Origin: Dichotomopilus funicola
Taxonomy: Eukaryota > Ascomycota > Sordariomycetes > Sordariales > Chaetomiaceae
DNA: 64,000 nucleotides
Direction of reading: 5' to 3'
Assembly (NCBI RefSeq): GCF_033296635.1
Contig: NW_026944032.1
Coordinates: 464,464 to 528,463, forward strand
The notes below the pieces were generated by a model, which saw only the letters and a list, made by a program, of their open reading frames with translations, was not told where the DNA came from and ran no database searches. Numbering within the stretch: position 1 is the first letter of the stretch; every line of letters begins with the position of its first letter. A program made the translations under genes and the position numbers. This document shows positions 40,428 to 51,078 of the stretch, piece by piece.

Positions 40428-43400
40428 ATATATCAACGGCCATCAAACCATTGACGGACCTGAAAACGGCGCATATCGCGCAGTTCATAGAGGCTAGCAC
40501 AGGGTTGATAGAACTAGTCGTCTGTGTAATACGACGGGGCCTTAACGGTTGCCATATTTTCCCCCATCAATGATGCACCTCGCTCGCATTTTGTGATCCT
40601 CTGGGTATCTGCCTAGCCGCCTGGTACATGTTCGTTCGACAGCGATACCGGCGCTGAGAATCATACAGCAGCTTGTTCCGTCCACGTACCTAGCCACGTC
40701 TTACTCGTAACTATCCACCAACGCTGCCCCGAAACTGAAAACACCATTAGAGACAGTGCGCGCGATGCAGTGCAGGTACATGTACATCCCCTTCACGCTA
40801 ACTCATCAGCATTCTCACAGCCGCTGTACTGCATCGCGAAACTACTGGGCCGTCTCCCCGTCCCCAAGTTCCTTCCGTATGAAATTGTTCCCACCTGGTC
40901 TCTGTTAACAGATAACGTAGCCGTTAGCTCACAGTACCTGGATACCCAAATCGGATCTGGTAATTTTGACACGTCCGGCCCCCAGTTCTGTTTCAACCCT
41001 CTGGGGGTGAATAAAATAAGTTGGCTGCCTATGGTATTCATAAAGGAGGTTTTGACAGGTGTCACAACAGGTCTATTTACTTCTACATCTAGGACAGTCG
41101 TTTCATGGCCGCGGCTGTGACGGTAGCGTCGATCTTGTGGGAATACATGGTTTAATGATGGTTGATCACACCTTTGCATCGTAAGGTTCACGCTTGGACG
41201 TGCTGTCACCAATGTCCCATGAAGCTCACCAGATTATCGCGGTATGGAATTAACGTTAACTCTGAACGTACTTGATATGCCTGAGACTCAACGATTGGAA
41301 TCTTAACCAATCAGCGTAGTAGTCACCCATTAACTAGATGCAAGGTCGAAGCCAAATGGTAACTAATTATAGCGGAGAGAGACACAAGAACATCAGAACC
41401 ATCTGCCTGGGACAAGACCCAACCCTCAGCATTCTGCGTGTGCTTGATCGTGTGACCAAGGTGAAACTAGCTCATTGTGCAACGATCACCACCGGAGATG
41501 GATAATTCTCAGTCCCCAGACTTATTTTACTCCTTCCACGTAACATCCTCTGCCTAGGAAATCCTTCTCGTGATGCAGGTCCGAATCTCATCATCCCTAA
41601 TGGGCTTGCTATGCGGTTGGCTCCTAGAAAACCGCTCGCAAGGTAGGTAAAGATCAGAGCGAGGTACGTAAAGAACGCCTGGGCTGTGGCTATGCCATGG
41701 CGTTCGGTCTCCCAATCATCTGTCAGTAGGATCTTACTCGCGGCGATACGGGGGATACCATATATTCCCATCACGCCGTCACATTAGGCTGCGGAATCGT
41801 AATCGTCCGTCCTCGCGGGCCACGGCTTTCTTTTTTGGGGTCCGTTAAATCCCTTCAACCCCAGTCCTAGTCCCCGGATAACACCCCGACTGGTACCGAA
41901 AGTGTAAGTAGGTTCCGGGGCGATTCGTGTCCCCTGGGCTTCTAGCGGGCTTTCCCGGTGAGGCAGTGTCGGCATGGGCCTTGAAATCGGGGCCCAGAGC
42001 GGAACAAATGTGCCGGGACGCGGATGCAAAAGCGGAAGACCGATACAATTCAACGTACCGCGGGCGGGGGAAGTGGGAAGGGGGGTGTCTTGATGGTCTG
42101 GGGGTGGCGGGTTATCGTGGGGGGGCACGGGGAATGGGGGGCGGGAAGGAGGGGTGTTCGGGTGGTATGCGATGCATGCGTGCCGCACGGTGACGACGCC
42201 GTCCTCACCATGATCCAGCCGATTTACCGGGTTTACTCAGATCTCTATCCCCACTCGTGTTCGATTTCCGGCGTGTTCTGGCCCAATCAGAGGGTTAGGT
42301 TGCGCGTCAAGCACAGAGTGACGGACTCGATAGTCACTTCGCCAATGGGTGTAACATCGCCAAGTTGAGGTTTCGAGGATGTCACGCCGACCCATAAGGC
42401 TGCATGTTGTGGCACTGGTGGTGTGTCGAATCATCAGATGAATCTGGGGGCGCGACCTCTAGCGAGATGCAACAAGGTTGTTTCGTCCTCAGGTCCGGGA
42501 CGACAGGGCAAATTCAGTTTATATCGTAACACAATACGAAGTTTTCTGGGGAGTGGTTGAGTTCGGCTCCGACACTTAGCCGATATCCGTAATTACATAG
42601 GGTTGTTTCTGGGAATTGTTCATGATAACCTCAACCCAAAACTCAAATATTATTATTACGTCCCCAAAACGGGGAATTGGGGGATCGTAAAGTCCAATCC
42701 AGGCGCGAGAGACAGAACAAAAAGAGACCAATAATATTAACCTTTTCGTCTGAGATAAGACCACACAATCAGGATTTCAGTGTTGGTCGAGGTCTGCGGA
42801 AGACAAAACGGTTAAATCCCTTCCTTCTAGATGCCGAAGGCGCAGTAGAAGCACGGAACCGAACCCCAACCAGCCGGGAATTCGCTCAGGAGGGGGTTTG
42901 TTGTGGCTGAGCTGTTGTCCAAACCAAGTTTAACACCCCCCAAAAAACGCATGCAATGTGATTGTGGGCTGACGGGCTGCGGCGAGCAGTGCTCGTTTAT
43001 AACAGCAGCGTTTCATCGCCAAGCCCAGGGGCTCAGGAGTACGGGTAAAACGCACCAGAAGATGGTTGAAATTTTGAAACTTGCAGGAGTTTGGGGACCG
43101 GAAACTACCTCCTCGGTAGTGAATCATCTTAAATAGTACGAAGCAAGGGGCATGTACCGTCTTCCTCTGTTGCAGTGACCAGTTGTCGATCAGGTGGTCT
43201 CGGACATCGTCGATGACAAAAATGGCTACATTGGTGACATTGATCTTGGTTCTAGATTTATCATTTCACCCGAAGTGTCGCCGTTGGTGTGCGCGGAATG
43301 ATAATTACGGGTTAACGTAGCATTGATTGGTTTGCTATACATGATTATGGGACGGTTGGCAAACCCCGATGTAACAATGTAACCAATGACTAATAACGGC

Positions 43401-44292
43401 GATTTGCTGCACGGTTCTAGGTCTGCAGGCAGGAAAGCGAGGCGACGATGCTGTGCAGCTGGGAAACCGAATGAACAACTCCTCGGCGAGAGTCATGTGA
43501 GCTGTTGCCCGTGTTCTCCCAGGATCGGGTCACATCGCCGTTTTGTTTTCGGGTCGCAGGAGGCCTCCAACCATCGAATCGCTCATGCAACTTTAAATCT
43601 TTCCCGTCGCCCGTCTTCAAGGCACCGGATGCAGCGAAGGCTAGGCATGGCTCGAGCACGGGTGCCTAGCAACCATTGGCGGTCTTGGCTTTAATTCAAC
43701 TTGACTCAAGGTTGCGGTATTTCAAAATCAGTAACGAGGATATATGAATTTCGTAATGGAATTGTATGACTGATATGTTTCATGATCATCGAACTTCTAA
43801 AAACGAACGCTGAAAAGCAGCGAGTAGGTAAAAAACATACAGGGTATTTATCAGTGCCCTGTTTGATAACGGGTACAGCAATAGAACAAATGGGAAGAAA
43901 TGAAATACAGCATATAAAGAGGGGAAAGCAAACGCTCCCGCCCGTTACAAAAGACCCTATTCCAGGCCCAAAGCTCGCTCCTATGCCTGTTACGCCGTGT
44001 CGTCCCAGATGCTATAGCAACAATCCTATTGGTGTCGCGGGTTAAAAACAAGAACGCCAGAGATCATGTAGCAAAGATATCTCTCGAGAAATAACACAAA
44101 GGAAAAGAAAGAAATATGCGAGAAAAAGTATGGAAAATAGGACTGGCGAAAATGGGATAGGTGTCAAATCATGAAACCCGTAGACTCGTTCGGGTTTAGC
44201 CCGAAGCGTCTGGATTTCCCAGTAGTCAGTACGAGTAGGAGTAGTCGACGGTAGATTCGTCTGGTCGAGGCCAAAGAGTTAGTGATTCCGCA
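40428..44292. other. Gene-poor region
   Basis: Nearly 3.9 kb without a supportable gene, in contrast to the dense block on the left. An imperfect hairpin is formed by CGCGATGCAGTGCAG (about 40761) and CTGTACTGCATCGCG (about 40822). Minus-strand open frames at 41472-41774 (100 codons) and 41784-42188 (134 codons, Pro-rich) show no domain. Local base use drifts towards AT, with G-runs near 42060-42150. The region could be decayed mobile DNA, but no terminal repeats or transposase motifs were recognised. Confidence 0.4.
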
Positions 44293-44966
44293 CTACTGAG
44301 AGTTGGTTTGACCGGGTGAAGTGGCCGGCGTACATTGGTACGATGCATAGGCCTCCGCGTACGCCGCTTGGTGGTACGCTGCATCTTCTGGAGGTGGCGT
44401 GCCGTAAACTAAGTCTTCGACGAGTTCTGCAGATAGAACTTCCGGTTAGTCTCTCCCCTGGCAGAAAGATATCATGTGTGAATCTCACCGTCGCACTCAA
44501 TGGGAACCCCTTCCTTCATGGTTCCCTTTTTCTGTGCCCGTTTCTCGAACCGAGCAATGTCTTTGGGGTCCACCACTCTTCCCCGTAGAACAAACCGCGT
44601 CTCTTTTGGTGGGTGTTCGGATTGGCGCTCGCGCATCGTCTTGATCATGAACATGTACTCAGAGGCCTTGATGTACTTGGTGTCGAGATTCCACCTCTTT
44701 AATTGAGTCTTGTACTGCTTCTCACTGTAGGTTTCGATCAATTGTTAGTCAGTTCCGGCTAAATAATCAGAAGAACGGACTCACGTCGCCTTGAAGTTGT
44801 AGGTCGCCTCCATTTCGGACATGACATCTTTCAACTTCATGTTCATGGTGTTGTAGAGATGGGCAATGGTGTCCCGGTACGGCTCCCAGTCTTCGGGTTT
44901 GGAAGGACGGTATGTCACTAAGACTGGCTGCACCGCAGCTTGGCCGTAGGCGTAGTAGGTGTCCAT
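44293..44966 (-). CDS. Small Clr5-domain protein
   Basis: Three exons on the minus strand (44966-44785, 44724-44489, 44426-44293) give 183 residues. A Clr5 domain spans about 26-78: the DWEPYRDTIAHLYN start, MKLKDVMSEMEATYNF, then EKQYKTQLKRWN with the typical QYK..L..W ending. A basic segment (MIKTMRERQ, RFEKRAQKKG) follows, and a Tyr/Ala-rich tail (AYHQAAYAEAYASYQ). Clr5 domains are common N-terminal modules of fungal proteins; S. pombe Clr5 affects silencing. This protein has the domain and little else. Its role is unknown. Confidence 0.82.
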
Positions 44967-47248
44967 GGTCTAGTGTCAAGATTCAGCACGGTGAGAACGG
45001 ATGCTGTCGTCCTGTGTTGGTGAACGTATGAGTGTGACTGTTGGGGATGATACGACCGGTGGGATGGATGAGGGTATCATGTTGAACTTATATAGCCGCA
45101 TAGTTTCTGAGACCATCAAGATGAGATGGCCGTTGAGACGCACGGCCACATTGGATGGGAATAACCGGATACGGTTCGTTGCCTTGTTCATACGGCGAGG
45201 GAGGCTAGGCAGATGGGGGCCAGGAGAATGTGTGTGTGACACCAGAAGGCGCTCATGTCACGGGCCATCACTAAAGAACAAGCTCGGGGGAAAGAGTGAC
45301 TCGACAATGTGCCTGGTGGGGAGCCTCATCCTTGGATGGGGGAATGGATGTGGGGTGTGACAGATGACCTTAGCCCTTTCAGGCTGACTGCCCCTGGCCA
45401 TGCCATTTGTGATATTGGGGGCGGAATAGGCGCGGTCGCGTCTGAGAAGGTTGTGGGGCCTTCTGCCGCCAACCTTTCGTAATCCTAGATGTGTTCAGCG
45501 ACTCGTCATTGGCGATGCACAAGTTCTTCGCAGCCAACTCGCCTCGCCAGCAAGATGGCGAAGTCCCTGTAGTTACTATGAAAGGAACAAGTCAATCCAA
45601 AATAAAAATTGAAAAATAAACACAAGTAAAGAGATAATGAGTACCAAAAGAAAGAAGATTGAAGGGAGAAGACCAAAAACACTGTGACCGAGGTGGTTTG
45701 CAGTTGGAAGGGGCAACCGCTCCTTGGGCCAAGAGGTCTTAGTGGGGCTCATCATCTCGCCCAAACAGGCAGGCACCATGGCTCCACTCTGCGGTAAACT
45801 TCGAATTCTTCAAGATCGGGACGAAGGTAGGAGCGTCGTCCGCCAATGGCTCCCACTGGGACGAATTCGCTCGCGGGAACGAAATTGCTTGCGAATTCCA
45901 TGTAAGGGACTCGATCGCCCAACATGGCGCAGCGTCAAGACCGTCACTGAAAATACCTGAAGTGAGACGCCTGCGCCCATGACCGCGTTACCATTTGCAG
46001 CGCGCTGAGAGAGGCACAATGTCACAAACCGGGGGTCAAGAAAACAAAACCACTCTGATTTTATCCCTTCACCCCTCTTCGGTCCCGTCTCGGCAGCATT
46101 ATTTTTGGCCCTCCTCAACTTGCTCGATTTCCTGTGCTTTTCCTTTTATCCCTTCTTTCATTTTTTCTGCCCCTCGCCCTCGCCAGATCGGTAATTACCT
46201 ATGCTGGGTTTGTAATTACATACACTACTGTACAGTACCTCGTGTATCATCGCCCGTCCCAATTTGGACGTAGCGCCCGGATTAGCCGCGTTTGCGGAGG
46301 CTCTGCCTGTTTTAGCGACCCAGTCGGGCTCTTGCGGGCCGAAATATTGATGCGAATTGGGAAGGCCTTAGGCAGAATTTCCACATCAACTGACCGATTT
46401 CGAGATCGCAAGTTTGCCAGAATGGCAGAATTCCACCAACAGCCTCTGGTGCCTTCACTTCCGCAACATACAACTCTGATTCGACGGTGCCCGAGCTCAG
46501 CATTGTGAGAGAACCACAAACCGGGTCTCCACAAACATGCCGTTCTAGCCGAGAAAGAATGCTACCGCCAATGGTTTTTTGTTCCCCGGCCGCCTCCCGC
46601 AACTGGAAGTTAATTACAAAAAACTTCGAAAGAAAAACAAAAACTTAACAACCCACGAAAACTTAAGGCCTCCTATTTGGGCTGGCCGGGTGTCACGGTC
46701 ATCTTGGCGTTGGCACTTCCAAAACGTCATGATTGATTAGAATCTTAAAAGGAACAGCTGCGCAATTTTGAATCCTCCACAATTACTCGCCTTCCCATTG
46801 CCGAGACTAGAGATAAGCTTATTTACAGTACAGACGAGGCGAATAACCCTCCTTGTTTCATCTATAACCCCGCGTTCAAGACCATAACCCGATGGAGAGC
46901 TTGGAAGCGAGAGATCGAGCGCCGGATCGGCCGAGCCGCCCGCACTAACAAAGAGTTGCCGGGGTGCGTGCGGCGTAGGCCGCCACGCATCGGGAGGATC
47001 GTGATGATAATACCCGGGGCTACAATTCATATGGAGTGGCTTGCTTCAGAAGTGTCTTAGAGGCAGGACTGTTCACTCTCTGTCAAATTTTGCCACTCTT
47101 TGAATTCGGTGAATACCGTTCCGGTTCAGCAGTCTGATAAGCAATCCTTCAACACATAATTACAAATCTTGGATGTTTCATGTTGACGTTGTCCATCCGT
47201 TCAATATGTTACCACGCCGGCCCTGCGAGCACTCGGGGCAGAGAGAGA
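44967..47248. other. Intergenic region
   Basis: About 2.3 kb with no gene that can be supported. A plus-strand stretch around 45765-45990 reads open in a frame without a start and contains the coding-like segment ANGSHWDEFARGNEIACEFH. It may be a remnant exon, but no family is recognised. AT-rich runs occur at 45590-45650 and 46610-46665. Confidence 0.35.
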
Positions 47249-48178
47249 CTATGGTGCCGGTCTGCGGTACGGCACCCGGTCCTCCCAATCGCGCTCAAGA
47301 AACCCAAAGCGGCGTTTCTCCATTGCGCTCTCGTAATGCTCCATAGGCTGATCGGGTGTGGATGGAAGGTAGAACTTCCCGATAACATCTCCAAACTCCG
47401 TCGGCTTCCAAACAAGAATCAAAGCATCGTTTCTCCGCGCCGGCCTTATTTTCTTTCTCTATTCTTATTTATGCACATGAAGACAGGGTTGGTGAAAGTT
47501 GGTGGAAGATCAGAAAGGAATTGTTGAGGAGGAAGAATGGATGTGGGAAAGGCGAATAAAACTTACATCCAATCACGGCGCCGGTTATGCACGTAATATT
47601 CATCATCAAGACCCGGAGAGTAGCGCGTGAGATCGAAGGCAAATTTTGTCATGTCGTCCATCAGGGCCTGCACGCCCGTGTTGTCATCGATGCCCATCAT
47701 GAGGTTCATCAGACGAATCACGATACTGTAGAGTTAGCAGTGGCATTACACTTACTGCGCTGGAGAACGGCCATAGCTTATCGAGACATGACCATCTTTC
47801 ACGTTATTAATAGCTCCTTGAAGATAATAGAAAGAACATTGCAACAATATCGAAACGTCGGCGAGTCTAAGACGACCCCGGATGCTCAAGATTGTTTCCC
47901 AACGTTCCTTCCCCCAAGAATTTTCATGTTGAGAATTCGTTGTCCCCGAATACACAGGCCCATACATAGATTGCATGTTGGGTTTACCTTCCCCCAGTGA
48001 ATTTTGATACAGCACTAACTAATGTATCGGCGTCTGGATTGTGAAAGTAGGCGTCACCTGACGTTTCTGCGTAGTCGCCGCGAAACATGACCGTTAGCAC
48101 CGTACAGAGCGCCCTCCAATACCGTGCGCCCTGCAGATCCTTGGTCACACCCCGCGGCCACGCAAAGTAGCAAACCGA
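47249..48178 (-). pseudogene. Unrecognised fungal gene lacking its 5' end
   Basis: Three segments on the minus strand join in phase: 48178-47988, 47725-47567 and 47432-47249. They read CYFAWPRGVTKDLQGARYWR, IVIRLMNLMMGIDDNTGV and ILVWKPTEFGDVIGKFYLPS, ending VPYRRPAP and a TAG stop. The middle intron (262 bases) ends CTAACTCTACAG, a good branch and acceptor. Upstream of 48178 the frame meets a TGA and no start or acceptor was found, so the 5' end is missing or lies beyond an unrecognised intron. The broken OPT gene begins 140 bases away in the opposite direction. The coding-like composition and splice sites argue for a real gene, but the family is not recognised. Confidence 0.5.
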
Positions 48179-48260
48179 TCACGGCTTTGCCATCGTCGCC
48201 TGACCGCGTTTTGAGTAGGCAACCGCCAAAGACTGCCGACCCATCGAACCTGAAAACCCG

Positions 48261-48320
48261 TCCCAGGCTGGAAGAAGATGTCCCAGGCTGGAAGAAGATG
48301 TCCCAGGCTGGAAGAAGATG
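48261..48320 (+). repeat. Three perfect 20-bp tandem repeats at the start of the OPT gene
   Basis: TCCCAGGCTGGAAGAAGATG occurs three times without change (48261-48280, 48281-48300, 48301-48320). Each copy ends in ATG. Because the unit is 20 bases, the three ATGs are in different frames and only the last (48318) opens the transporter frame. Confidence 0.97.
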
Positions 48321-50571
48321 GCCGCTCCGGAACAGTTCAAGCCGACGTCTTTACGGCCGGCCATGGTGGTGGTCGGCACCGCCTTAGGCTCACTCGTCTG
48401 CGTCGCCAACATGTACTTCGGCTTGCAGGTGGGAGCGCTCAACACCATGTCCACGTCGACCGCCCTACTTGCTTTCGCTATCTTCCGGAGCACGTCGCGA
48501 TGGCTGCCCTTCGACTTCACCCCAACAGAAAACGTCATCGTGCAAACCATCGCCTCGTCCATCGCCGGCATGCCCGTGGCCGCAAGCCTAACAAGCGCCA
48601 TTCCCGCGTTCGAGTTCCTCCGAAAGCCTGATGAGGGCGGGCCGCGGCACTTTGCCATCGCGGAATTGATGGTTTGGTCTCTGGGGGTGTCGCTCTTCGG
48701 AACCGTCTTGGCACGCCCTTCCGTAAATACTTTCTCTTGCAGGAGAAGCTGCGCTTCCCGGGAGGGTACAAGACCGGCGTCCTCATTGGTGTCCTGCACG
48801 GCGACGAAGGAATTGCACAGAGGGCGGATGCCGACAAACGGGGCTTTAATTTGGTAGATGCGGACGCGGATACGATCGGTGACGGTGATGAGGATGCGGA
48901 CGTGGAGGCGGAACATGCTTTGGACAATGCCGATGAGGTCGTGGATGACAATGGCGCTCAACTGTACCGGGAATATGACTGGGCATCGAAGGTCAAGATA
49001 ATTGTCTATGCGTTCTCTGGCGCCGCCGTCTACGTAAGTCTGTGCTCTGTTTTGGAAGGCAGTCCTGATATCTAACTTCCTCAGGTCTTTGCTTCATTCT
49101 TCTTCCCAATACTCTCCAAACTCCCCATCTTTGGGATCGCTGCATCCGAGGAGTGGCTGTGGTTCCTCACCCTATCCCCGGCACTCACGGCGTTCGGCAT
49201 GATCCTGGACCTCCCGGTAGCTTTCTCCATGCTCTTCGGCGCCGTACTCGGTTGGGGCATTTTGTCACCTCTGGCCAAAGGCAACATTTGGACTCCTGGC
49301 GGTGTTGGCGACATGGAGACAGGCGCTCGTGGATGGCTGCTCTGGATTAGCGTCAGCTTCCTTCTGGGTGACGCAGTTGTCCGCGTGGCCCATCCTTCTT
49401 GAGTCTATGCGGCAAGACTGTTCAGGAATACCCGAACAAAGCTTCATTTGCGGCAAGCCTTACATGGCGACGCGGACCATAACAGCCGGCAGCCTCTTCT
49501 TGTACCTGCTGAATCCAATAGGAACCACCAGCGGCCATCGCTTGGAAGCTTTGAGCGCGGGCCCCAGCACGACAACGGCGGATCGACGAAACCATCAGAT
49601 TCAGACACCGCGGGCCAACTAATTTCCAGCCAAGCAATTTTTGTTTCTATGGTTATCTCAACTTCTCTGTGCTTGGTCTGCACTCTAGGAGTGTTCGGGA
49701 AAGAAATCTCCTTCCAGCTTGTGATTCTCGCTGTTGCCATCGCATTTCCTCTCTGCGTCATCATCATGCAATCCGTTGGCGAGACCGACACCGCTCCAAC
49801 CATGAGCCTGAGTAAGTGAGCCTGTAATCCCTGCTTCAAGTAATCAGAACTTTCTGCTAACGGCACTCGTTCAGGCAACGTATGTCAATTCCTCTTCGTG
49901 CTCCTACTCTACCAAGGCCCACGTAATAGTCTCATGACAATGGCTGCCGGCGCCGTCACCGAGGCAGGACTATGGCAGTCCGCGGTTCTCATGACGGATC
50001 TCAAGACTGCATATTTGGTCCAGGCATCGCCGAAAGTCATGTTCCGTGCCCAGTTGCTGGGATCCGTCATCGGGGCATTCATCGGAAGCGGCATCTACCG
50101 TCTCTTTACCGCCGTCTACACCATCCCTAGCCCCAACTTCTCCGCGCCGCTTGCTTATATGTGGTCGAATACTGCCCGGCTAGCAGACGGAGGAAGTCTT
50201 CCCAAGGAGGTATGGCCGTTCATGCTGTTGGCGTTCACTGCATCTGCTTGTCTACGAATCCTAGGCCTCGTCGCCGGAACAAGGCGGTGGAGCATCTGGG
50301 TTCCCAGCGGGGTCTCCATTTCCATAGGTACGTTTAGATCGTAGTTCAGAGTGATGAGGAGTCAGGTATAAGAACTAACGAAAGGGATGATCTCTCAGGC
50401 ATGTATGTCACCCCTTCCATCACCCTTGCAAGACTCGCAGGCGCCGCTATCCGCATATTCGGCATTCACTATTGGGGGCTTTCTGAAGTGTCCCTGATGT
50501 CTGCCGCGGCAGGTTGTATTCTGGGTGAGAGCATGCTGGGATTTGTTCCTCAGATCATAGGAGCTCTTTGA
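48318..50571 (+). pseudogene. OPT-family oligopeptide/metal-chelate transporter, broken
   Basis: Coding segments are 48318-49033, 49085-49811, 49875-50327 and 50399-50571, with three proper introns. The sequence follows fungal OPT transporters: SLVCVANMYFGLQVGALNTM, LPFDFTPTENVIVQTIASSI, AGMPVAASLTSAIPAFEF, WGILSPLAKGNIWTPGG, MAAGAVTEAGLWQSAVLM and DLKTAYLVQASPKVMFRAQL. Two lesions break it. Near 48711 one base appears lost in the TTGGCACGCCC stretch, since the frame resumes as FRKYFLLQEKLRFPGG. A TGA at 49400-49402 then falls in a cytosolic loop, after which the same frame continues to the normal end. The family imports small peptides or siderophore-like chelates at the plasma membrane. With two separate lesions it is probably a pseudogene. 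Confidence 0.85.
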
Positions 50572-51078
50572 ACACCCCACACACCCTAGGCAGTTGCAAG
50601 AGTGAAGTTCTTTATCCAAACTCACCCCGTGACCGTGTTGCAACTGTTTATTTAACGAGGCTCTTCAGCAGCTCTAAACCCTGGGTCGAAGCTTGATTCA
50701 AACTCAAACTCTCACAAAGTGCCAGTGCTGCTTGACGCGGCTCGCCTCTCATAGCTGCTCCCTTCCCTCCAACATGCAGCACTTGCCGTGCGACCTCGCT
50801 TGCAACTATCACGCTATGTGCACTGTGCTTAAGGTATGTATTGGTCTACTTGCGGGGGAAACACAATGCGCATCGACACGTGATTGAGAGGCAGATATTT
50901 AAACTCTCGAGTACCGATTCCCACGGTAATTTGTAACCCATGGTTTGTTGCAAAACATCCTTCCACATCCACGGCCCCCAATCTATCTTTGTATCCAACT
51001 TCCTGAACGCGCCAGCGGCCAGCCGCAATGAGAAGACCAACCCAGACGTGCCCCTCAGATTTGAGACTAGCGTTTCAT
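50572..51078. other. Spacer between two pseudogenes
   Basis: This 507-base region carries the OPT 3' flank and the presumed promoter of the NLR gene. No gene is seen. Confidence 0.4.

Noticed and set aside
41472..41774. 100-codon minus-strand frame with a hydrophobic stretch
   Set aside because: Short, isolated and without family resemblance or splice partners.
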